A stretch of DNA of 20,359 nucleotides from an uncultured Eubacteriales bacterium (GTDB lineage: Bacteria; Bacillota; Clostridia; Oscillospirales; Oscillospiraceae). The notes under the pieces were generated by a model. The model did not search any database. It had not been told where the DNA came from and saw only the letters and a program-made list of their open reading frames with translations. The DNA lies in assembly GCA_900544705.1 (NCBI GenBank), contig UQWH01000035.1, positions 1 to 20,359 on the forward strand, written 5' to 3'. Both the position numbers and the translations under genes were made by a program. Of this stretch, positions 15,150 through 20,359 are shown piece by piece; position 1 is the stretch's first letter; each line of letters opens with the position of its first letter.

Positions 15150-15204
15150 AGAGGTGTAACCGCGATACGCGGGCAGGAACGAATATAAATATGGAGGGTA
15201 CATC

Positions 15205-16599
15205 ATGGATTTTGAAGCAATCAAGAAAGCCGCGGAAGGCTATCGCGCAGACATGAGCCGCTTCCTTCGCGACATGATTGCCATCCCCAGCGAGAGCTGC
15301 GAGGAAAAGGGCGTCGTCATGTGCATCAAGGCAGAGATGGAAAAGCTTGGCTACGACAAGGTCGAGATCGACAAGCTGGGCAATGTCATCGGTTGGATGG
15401 GCCACGGCAAGAAGATCATCGCCATTGACTCCCACATTGATACCGTCGGCATCGGCAACATTGAAAACTGGACTGCCGACCCCTACAAGGGCTACGAAAC
15501 CGACACGATCATTTACGGCCGCGGCGGCTCTGATCAGGAAGGCGGCATGGCCTCCGCCGCTTACGGCGTCAAGATCATGAAGGACCTTGGGCTCATTCCT
15601 GACGACTACAAGATCATGGTCGTCGGCTCCGTGCAGGAAGAGGACTGCGACGGTATGTGCTGGCAGTCCATCGTCAACGAATACTTCAACGGTCCGGAAG
15701 ACGCCCGCAGCCAGATCGAGTTCGTCATCTCCACCGAGCCGACCGACGGCGGCATCTACCGCGGTCATCGCGGCCGTATGGAGATCCGCGTCGATATGCA
15801 CGGCGTTTCCTGCCATGGTTCCGCTCCCGAGCGCGGCGACAACGCCATCCACAAGATGGCTGAGGTTCTGCTGAACGTCCGCGACCTGAACGAGAATCCC
15901 GCAGACGGCTCCACCGAGATCAACGGTCTTGTGAAGATGCTCGATCCGAAGTTCAACCCCGAGCATTACGAGGACGCACGCTTCCTCGGCCGCGGCACCT
16001 GCACCACCTCTCAGATCTTCTACACCTCCCCCAGCCGCTGCGCCGTTGCTGACTCCTGCTCCATCTCCATCGACCGCCGCATGACGGCCGGCGAGACCTA
16101 CAAGTCCTGCCTGAAGGAGATCGAGGATCTGCCCGCCTGCAAGAAGTACGCCAAGGACGTCAAGGTTTCCATGTATATGTATGACCGTCCCGCATGGACC
16201 GGCCATGTCTATGAAACCGAGTGCTTCTTCCCCACTTGGATCAATAAGGAATCCGCCGCGCATGTGCAGGCTCTGGTCGATGCGCACCACGCACTGTGGG
16301 GCGACAAGCGCCTGTATGCCGACGACACCGCGAAGGAAAAGCGCGAGGGCCGTCCGCTGACCGACAAGTGGACCTTCTCCACCAACGGCGTTTCCATTCA
16401 GGGCCGCTATGGAATCCCCTGCGTTGGCTTTGGCCCCGGCGCCGAATCTCAGGCACACGCTCCCAACGAGATCACTTGGAAGCAGGATCTGGTCGTCTGC
16501 GCCGCGCTGTATGCCGCCGTTCCCGGCCTGTACAAGCCCGAGAATAAGATCACTGAGGCTGAGTTCCGTCAGGAGCTGACCGGCAACGACATCAAGTAA
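15205..16599 (+). CDS. ygeY: YgeY family M20 metallohydrolase
   Basis: YgeY proteins are M20 peptidase/deacylase-type zinc hydrolases, found with selenium-dependent molybdenum hydroxylase and purine-degradation loci. The exact substrate is not settled; hydrolysis of an amide or carbamoyl-amino acid bond is expected. The 464-residue protein keeps the M20 residues: H77 and D79 (DSHIDTV), D110 (GRGGSDQEGG), catalytic E145 and ligand E146 (VQEED), an acidic ligand at E178 (STEPTD) and H418 (SQAHAPNE). The dimerisation-domain motif HGVSCHGSAPERGDNA (189-204) is present. The ATG has GGAGGG 6 bases upstream. It heads a rightward operon with ygeW and carbamate kinase under a consensus promoter. Codon use is strongly biased to C-ending codons, as in ackA, suggesting high expression. 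Confidence 0.92.
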   Translation: MDFEAIKKAAEGYRADMSRFLRDMIAIPSESCEEKGVVMCIKAEMEKLGYDKVEIDKLGNVIGWMGHGKKIIAIDSHIDTVGIGNIENWTADPYKGYETDTIIYGRGGSDQEGGMASAAYGVKIMKDLGLIPDDYKIMVVGSVQEEDCDGMCWQSIVNEYFNGPEDARSQIEFVISTEPTDGGIYRGHRGRMEIRVDMHGVSCHGSAPERGDNAIHKMAEVLLNVRDLNENPADGSTEINGLVKMLDPKFNPEHYEDARFLGRGTCTTSQIFYTSPSRCAVADSCSISIDRRMTAGETYKSCLKEIEDLPACKKYAKDVKVSMYMYDRPAWTGHVYETECFFPTWINKESAAHVQALVDAHHALWGDKRLYADDTAKEKREGRPLTDKWTFSTNGVSIQGRYGIPCVGFGPGAESQAHAPNEITWKQDLVVCAALYAAVPGLYKPENKITEAEFRQELTGNDIK

Positions 16600-16615
16600 T
16601 TTTGTTCTGAAAACC

Positions 16616-16637
16616 GGGCCGGTGCCCGCACCGGCCC
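16616..16637 (+). repeat. GC-rich hairpin between ygeY and ygeW
   Basis: GGGCCGGTGC (16616-16625) and its perfect complement (16628-16637) are separated by two bases. No T run follows, so it is more likely an mRNA stability or processing hairpin than a terminator. Confidence 0.65.
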
Positions 16638-16668
16638 CCCCATGAATAAAAATAAGGAGAGAAATCAA

Positions 16669-17862
16669 ATGAGCAAAACCGTAGAGCTTGCACGTCATCT
16701 TGAAACACTGCATATCAACAATATGTACAAGACCGACTTCTACTGGACCTGGGACAAGACCGACGACGAAATCGAAGCAATCTTCACCGTCGCCGACGCC
16801 CTGCGCGATCTGCGCGAGCGCAACAAGTCCACGAAGGTCTTCAACTCCGGCCTTGGCATTTCCCTGTTCCGCGACAATTCCACCCGTACCCGTTTCTCCT
16901 TCGCTTCCGCCTGCAACCTGCTGGGTCTGGAAGAGCAGGTGCTCGACGAGAAGAAATCCCAGATCGCCCATGGCGAGACCGTCCGCGAGACCGCGAACAT
17001 GGTTTCCTTCATGGCTGACGTCATCGGCATCCGCGACGATATGTACATCCATCAGGGCCACGAGTACCAGAAGACCTTCATGGACGCTCTGGAAGAAGGC
17101 TACCGTGACGGCATCCTCGAGCAGCGCCCGACGCTCGTAAACCTGCAGTGCGACGTCGACCATCCGACGCAGTGCATGGCCGATATGCTGCACGTCATCC
17201 ACTACTTCGGCGGCGTGGAGAATCTGAAGGGTAAGAAGGTCGCCATGACCTGGGCTTACTCCCCCAGCTACGGCAAGCCGCTGTCCGTCCCGCAGGGCGT
17301 GATCGGTCTGTTCACCCGCTTCGGCATGGACGTCACGCTGGCACATCCGGAAGGCTACGACGTATTCCCCGAGGTCGAGGAGATCGCCCGCAAGAACTGC
17401 GAGAAGTACGGCTCCAAGTTCCACAAGACCAACGACATGAAGGAAGCCTTCAAGGATGCCGACATCGTTTATCCGAAGTCCTGGGCTCCGTTCAAGGCCA
17501 TGGAAGAGCGCTCCGCGCTGTATGTCAAGGGTGACCAGAAGGGCATCGACGAACTGGAAAAGAAGCTGCTGGCGCAGAACGCCGAGCACAAGGACTGGAC
17601 CTGCTCCGAAGAGATGATGAAGCTGACCAAGGACGGCAAGGCGCTGTATCTGCACTGCCTGCCCGCCGACATCAGCGGCCTGAGCTGCCCCGAGGGCGAA
17701 GTGGACAACTCCGTGTTCGACCGTTACCTCGTGCCTCTGTACAAGCAGGCATCCTTCAAGCCCTACATCATCGCGGCCATGATCTTCATGTCCCAGGTGA
17801 AGGATCCCGTCGGCACCCTGATGGCGCTCGACGCTTCCGACAACAAGCGCAAAATGTTCTGA
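16669..17862 (+). CDS. ygeW: YgeW family catabolic carbamoyltransferase
   Basis: YgeW is a knotted, catabolic relative of aspartate and ornithine carbamoyltransferases. It is thought to run in the phosphorolytic direction, releasing carbamoyl phosphate from a ureido compound; the natural substrate is not firmly known. The 397-residue protein has the carbamoyl-phosphate loop STRTR (71-75), HPTQ (165-168) and HCLP (329-332). The ATG at 16669 is chosen because AAGGAG lies 9 bases upstream; an ATG nine codons earlier sits right after the hairpin and lacks a site. It follows ygeY by 69 bases and precedes carbamate kinase, the expected consumer of carbamoyl phosphate. The ornithine-type SMG loop is not evident, in line with a different amine substrate. 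Confidence 0.93.
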   Translation: MSKTVELARHLETLHINNMYKTDFYWTWDKTDDEIEAIFTVADALRDLRERNKSTKVFNSGLGISLFRDNSTRTRFSFASACNLLGLEEQVLDEKKSQIAHGETVRETANMVSFMADVIGIRDDMYIHQGHEYQKTFMDALEEGYRDGILEQRPTLVNLQCDVDHPTQCMADMLHVIHYFGGVENLKGKKVAMTWAYSPSYGKPLSVPQGVIGLFTRFGMDVTLAHPEGYDVFPEVEEIARKNCEKYGSKFHKTNDMKEAFKDADIVYPKSWAPFKAMEERSALYVKGDQKGIDELEKKLLAQNAEHKDWTCSEEMMKLTKDGKALYLHCLPADISGLSCPEGEVDNSVFDRYLVPLYKQASFKPYIIAAMIFMSQVKDPVGTLMALDASDNKRKMF

Positions 17863-17872
17863 TTTCGATCCG

Positions 17873-17905
17873 ACGGGGTGGGGCCTGCCCCACCCCGTAA
17901 TTTTT
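17873..17905 (+). terminator. Terminator between ygeW and carbamate kinase
   Basis: A perfect 12-base-pair stem (ACGGGGTGGGGC at 17873-17884, complement at 17887-17898), then AATTTTT. No new promoter is visible in the 42 bases before the kinase gene, so it likely lowers rather than abolishes kinase expression. Confidence 0.85.
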
Positions 17906-17947
17906 GGAACTCCCTACCGGGACTCCGCAATAAAGAGGTAGAATAAA

Positions 17948-18877
17948 ATGGGTAAAAGAATCGTCATTGCTCTGGGCGGCAACGCACTGGGCAACACTCC
18001 TTACGAGCAGCTTGCGCTCGTCACCGAAACCGCCAAGCCCATCGTTGACCTGATCGAGCAGGGCAACGAGGTCATCATCGCTCACGGCAACGGCCCGCAG
18101 GTCGGCATGATCAATCTTGGCATGGCCACCGCCGCCGAGGCAAAGGCCATCAAGTCCGATATGCCCTTCCCGGAATGCGGCGCAATGAGCCAGGGCTACA
18201 TCGGCTATCATCTTCAGAACGCCATCGGCAACGAGCTGGCTGCCCGCGGCATGAAGAAGGATGTCGCTACGATCGTCACGCAGGTGCTCGTCGATGAAAA
18301 CGACCCTGCATTCCAGAATCCGACCAAGCCCGTCGGCGCATTCTACGACAAGGAGACCGCCGAGCGCATTGCGAAGGAAAAGGGCTACACCATGGTCGAG
18401 GACGCCGGCCGCGGCTACCGTCAGGTCGTCCCCTCCCCGAAGCCCATCGATGTCATTGAGAAGAACACCGTCAACGCGCTGATCAAGGACGGCTGCGTCG
18501 TCATCACCGTCGGCGGCGGCGGCATCCCCGTCGTGCGCAAGGATGGCAAGCTCTACGGCACCCCCGCCGTCATCGACAAGGACTTTGCCTCTGCCAAGCT
18601 GGCAGAGCTGGTTCATGCGGACGCATTGGTCATCCTGACTGCGGTCGACCGCGTCTGCATCAACTGGGGCAAGCCGAATCAGCAGAGTCTCGACGAAATG
18701 AGCGTCGCCGATGCGGAGAAGTATTGCGAAGAGGGCCACTTCGCCCCCGGCTCCATGCTTCCGAAGGTCAAAGCGGCCATCTCCTTCGCCAAAACCGGCG
18801 GCACCGCCATCATTGCCTCGCTGGAAAATGCGGGCAAGGCTGTCAAGGGCGAGTCCGGCACCGTCGTGCATCAGTAA
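17948..18877 (+). CDS. arcC: Carbamate kinase
   Basis: Carbamate kinase converts carbamoyl phosphate plus ADP to ATP, ammonia and carbon dioxide, giving substrate-level ATP. The 309-residue protein has the amino acid kinase fold motifs ALGGNAL (8-14), HGNGPQVG (46-53), VVPSPKP (160-166) and VGGGGIPVV (198-206). An insert (about 110-150) typical of carbamate kinases is also present. The ATG has GAGGT 8 bases upstream. It is the third gene of the ygeY-ygeW operon and corresponds in position to E. coli yqeA. No arginine deiminase (arcA) or arginine transporter is present, so it serves the ureide-type route rather than the arginine deiminase pathway. That last point is inference from context. Confidence 0.95.
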   Translation: MGKRIVIALGGNALGNTPYEQLALVTETAKPIVDLIEQGNEVIIAHGNGPQVGMINLGMATAAEAKAIKSDMPFPECGAMSQGYIGYHLQNAIGNELAARGMKKDVATIVTQVLVDENDPAFQNPTKPVGAFYDKETAERIAKEKGYTMVEDAGRGYRQVVPSPKPIDVIEKNTVNALIKDGCVVITVGGGGIPVVRKDGKLYGTPAVIDKDFASAKLAELVHADALVILTAVDRVCINWGKPNQQSLDEMSVADAEKYCEEGHFAPGSMLPKVKAAISFAKTGGTAIIASLENAGKAVKGESGTVVHQ

Positions 18878-18888
18878 CGCGTCTACGA

Positions 18889-18925
18889 AAACCTCGCAGA
18901 GGGGGCTCCCTCTGCGAGGTTTCTT
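18889..18925 (+). terminator. Terminator after carbamate kinase
   Basis: A perfect 15-base-pair stem (18889-18903 with 18908-18922, core ACCTCGCAGAGGG) with a 4-base loop, followed by TCTTG. It ends the ygeY-ygeW-arcC operon. Confidence 0.85.
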
Positions 18926-18952
18926 GTATTCCGGCAAAAAATATGGTATCAT
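18924..18952 (+). promoter_or_regulatory. Promoter of the lipase-like gene
   Basis: -35 TTGTAT (18924-18929), 17-base spacer and -10 TATCAT (18947-18952) with an extended TGG. Start predicted near 18959, only about 15 bases before the ATG, so the leader is barely longer than the ribosome binding site. The -35 box lies at the edge of the preceding terminator. Confidence 0.6.
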
Positions 18953-18973
18953 AGCCAAAAAGGAGGCGAAGGC

Positions 18974-20275
18974 ATGCTCTTCCAATGCATCTATACGCTT
19001 TTCTATGCTATGCTTTCCAACGCGTATTTCCTTCTGGATCGCCTACTGTGGTGGGCATGGCTCTGCTGGACGGCGCTTCTGATCGCGGCAAACGTTCTGC
19101 CGCTGGCCGCAGCGCGGAAGCTCAGCGCACGCCATCTGCGCGTCTGCCGGCACGGCGTGATCTGCCTGCGTACATTTTTCTGGTCGCTTCCGGCGGACAT
19201 TGCCGTTCATATTTTTTTGCTTTGCCGCTTCGGTTGGAAAACCATGGGACTCAGCCTGCTGGTCTGCTCCATCGCGGAAGCGATTCTTTTCTGGAACGGA
19301 ATGCTGTGCGTCTACTGTGCCTCCGTTCAACTCGGAATTTGGCACCGCATGGTTGGTCTGCTTTGCGGCATTGTGCCCATTCTGAACCTGATTCAGCTCG
19401 TTAAAATTACGCGGATCGTCAGCGATGAGGTAGAATTTGAAGATGCTAAAAACCGGCTGGACGCACAGCGTCACGAAGAGCGCATCTGCGCCACGCGCTA
19501 TCCCCTGCTGTTGGTGCACGGCGTGTTCTTCCGCGATTTCAAGTTTCCGCCCTATTGGGGACGGATTCCGGCCGAACTGGAGAAAAACGGCGCGCAGGTT
19601 TTCTACGGTGAGCATCAGTCTGCCGCCGCCGTGCAGGACAGCGCTGCGGAGCTTCTGAAACGGATCGAGGAAGTCTGCGCCAAAACCGGCTGCGAAAAGG
19701 TCAATGTGATCGCACATTCCAAGGGAGGGCTGGACATCCGCGCGGCCGCCGCCCTGCATCCGGAGCACATTGCGTCCATCACGACGATCAACACGCCGCA
19801 CCGCGGCTGCGGGTTTGCCGACTATCTGCTTGAAAAAGTCCCCGAACGAACACAGGCTGGCATTGCCAGAGCCTATAACGCCGCCGCCCACTGCCTTGGC
19901 GACCAGAAGCCTGATTTTCTGGCCGCCGTCCGCGATCTCACCGCCGCCCGCTGTCAGGCGTTTGACCGTGCACATCCCGCGCCCGACGGAATTCTCTGCT
20001 GGAGCGTAGGTTCCGTGCTTCGCCGCCCCTCCGGCGGCAAATTTCCGCTGAATTTCACTTACCGTCTGGCAAAGTACTTTGACGGCCCGAATGACGGTCT
20101 GGTGGCGGAGTCCTCCTTTGCCTGGGGCGAAGACTGCACCTATCTGACCCCATCCGGAAAGCGCGGCATCTCCCACGGCGACGTGATCGACCTGAACCGG
20201 GAAAACATCCCCGGCTTCGACGTCCGGGAGTTCTACGTGCAGCTTGTCGCAGATTTGAAGCAACGCGGACTATAA
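18974..20275 (+). CDS. Membrane-anchored alpha/beta hydrolase, lipase-like
   Basis: The 433-residue protein joins an N-terminal membrane region of about four hydrophobic segments (roughly 4-21, 26-46, 68-84 and 92-145, the last possibly two helices) to a C-terminal alpha/beta hydrolase from about 175. The hydrolase part resembles bacterial triacylglycerol lipases: YPLLLVHG (176-183) forms the oxyanion strand. S249 in IAHSKGG is the nucleophile, with D374 (GPNDGLV) and H401 (ISHGDVIDL) as likely triad partners. The ATG has AGGAGG 7 bases upstream. No secretion signal is separate from the membrane block, and the hydrolase side of the membrane cannot be decided. The substrate is unknown; membrane or dietary lipids are possible. 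It is monocistronic, with its own promoter and a following hairpin. Confidence 0.85.
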   Translation: MLFQCIYTLFYAMLSNAYFLLDRLLWWAWLCWTALLIAANVLPLAAARKLSARHLRVCRHGVICLRTFFWSLPADIAVHIFLLCRFGWKTMGLSLLVCSIAEAILFWNGMLCVYCASVQLGIWHRMVGLLCGIVPILNLIQLVKITRIVSDEVEFEDAKNRLDAQRHEERICATRYPLLLVHGVFFRDFKFPPYWGRIPAELEKNGAQVFYGEHQSAAAVQDSAAELLKRIEEVCAKTGCEKVNVIAHSKGGLDIRAAAALHPEHIASITTINTPHRGCGFADYLLEKVPERTQAGIARAYNAAAHCLGDQKPDFLAAVRDLTAARCQAFDRAHPAPDGILCWSVGSVLRRPSGGKFPLNFTYRLAKYFDGPNDGLVAESSFAWGEDCTYLTPSGKRGISHGDVIDLNRENIPGFDVREFYVQLVADLKQRGL

Positions 20276-20280
20276 AGCGC

Positions 20281-20307
20281 AAGTGGGAAGCCAAAGGCTT
20301 CCCACTT
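20281..20307. terminator. Perfect hairpin after the lipase-like gene
   Basis: AAGTGGGAAGCC (20281-20292) and its perfect complement (20296-20307) enclose AAA. It starts 5 bases after the lipase stop. No T run follows on the plus strand, and the palindromic element begins at the very next base. Confidence 0.7.
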
Positions 20308-20359
20308 CAGCTTGTCAAAAAAGTCCTTTTGGACTTTTTTGACAAGCTGCCTACAAAAT
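20308..20359. repeat. Dispersed palindromic element, copy 2 (cut by window end)
   Basis: A 19-base-pair perfect inverted repeat (20308-20326 with 20331-20349) with a TTTT loop, followed by CCTACAAAAT. It matches copy 1 at 51 of 52 positions. What follows is outside the window. Confidence 0.85.

Noticed and set aside
15160..15204. Riboswitch in the ygeY leader
   Set aside because: The leader is only about 49 bases with one small hairpin, too short for known aptamers.
15079..17655. An 858-codon open frame on the minus strand opposite ygeY and ygeW
   Set aside because: It runs antisense through two clearly homologous genes, their promoter and the hairpin between them. The frame is open because the real genes avoid certain third-position bases; it has no family signature and no convincing start signal.
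17948..18877. Arginine deiminase pathway for the carbamate kinase
   Set aside because: No arginine deiminase, ornithine-type carbamoyltransferase or antiporter gene is present; the adjacent carbamoyltransferase is of the YgeW type.
17786..18985. Long minus-strand frame opposite carbamate kinase
   Set aside because: It covers two terminators and the lipase promoter and has no domain similarity.

Overview
The window looks like chromosome of a Gram-positive Clostridia bacterium, most likely an anaerobic gut member of the Oscillospirales. The grounds are moderately GC-rich DNA, strong GGAGG-type ribosome binding sites, SigA-type promoters with extended -10 elements, a dnaG-rpoD pair, a C+ (zinc) type L31 protein, and a yge-type catabolic module typical of purine- or ureide-using gut anaerobes. 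The taxonomic call is inference, because no rRNA gene is present. No tRNA, rRNA, CRISPR array, phage gene or complete insertion sequence was found.

Layout. (1) Positions 1-171 hold a promoter firing leftward into a hairpin-rich, non-coding segment that leaves the window. (2) Positions 172-6283 carry a leftward core-information block: rpmE (L31), terminator, hflX, yigZ, dgt, dnaG, rpoD. From hflX to rpoD the genes overlap or nearly abut, so they are probably one transcript. (3) Positions 6410-8021 carry a small zinc-ribbon protein and tmcAL (acetate-using tRNA cytidine ligase), also leftward. (4) Divergent from tmcAL are ackA (acetate kinase), then pepT and a MazG-like NTP pyrophosphohydrolase. 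(5) Positions 10939-11213 are a convergent intergenic gap packed with five inverted repeats. One is a 52-base palindromic element repeated almost exactly at the right edge of the window. (6) Leftward thrC and a small membrane protein follow. (7) A divergent catabolic locus comes next: leftward, a YheO/DauR-type PAS-HTH regulator overlapping an unusual 491-residue fold-type II PLP enzyme; rightward, ygeY (M20 hydrolase), ygeW (catabolic carbamoyltransferase) and a carbamate kinase. (8) A membrane-anchored lipase-like hydrolase ends in a hairpin plus the second copy of the palindromic element.

How the genes work together. Region 7 reads as an energy-conserving route for a carbamoylated or ureido amino acid. 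The M20 enzyme would hydrolyse it, YgeW would phosphorolyse the carbamoyl group to carbamoyl phosphate, the kinase would make ATP from that, and the PLP enzyme would process the remaining amino acid. The regulator would sense the substrate. The family assignments are firm; the substrate and the PLP enzyme's reaction are inference. The canonical partners ygeX (DpaL), hyuA, ssnA, ygfK and the xanthine dehydrogenase-like genes are absent from the window, so the 491-residue enzyme may stand in for DpaL or mark a variant pathway. This locus and the palindromic repeat are the two most interesting parts of the window.
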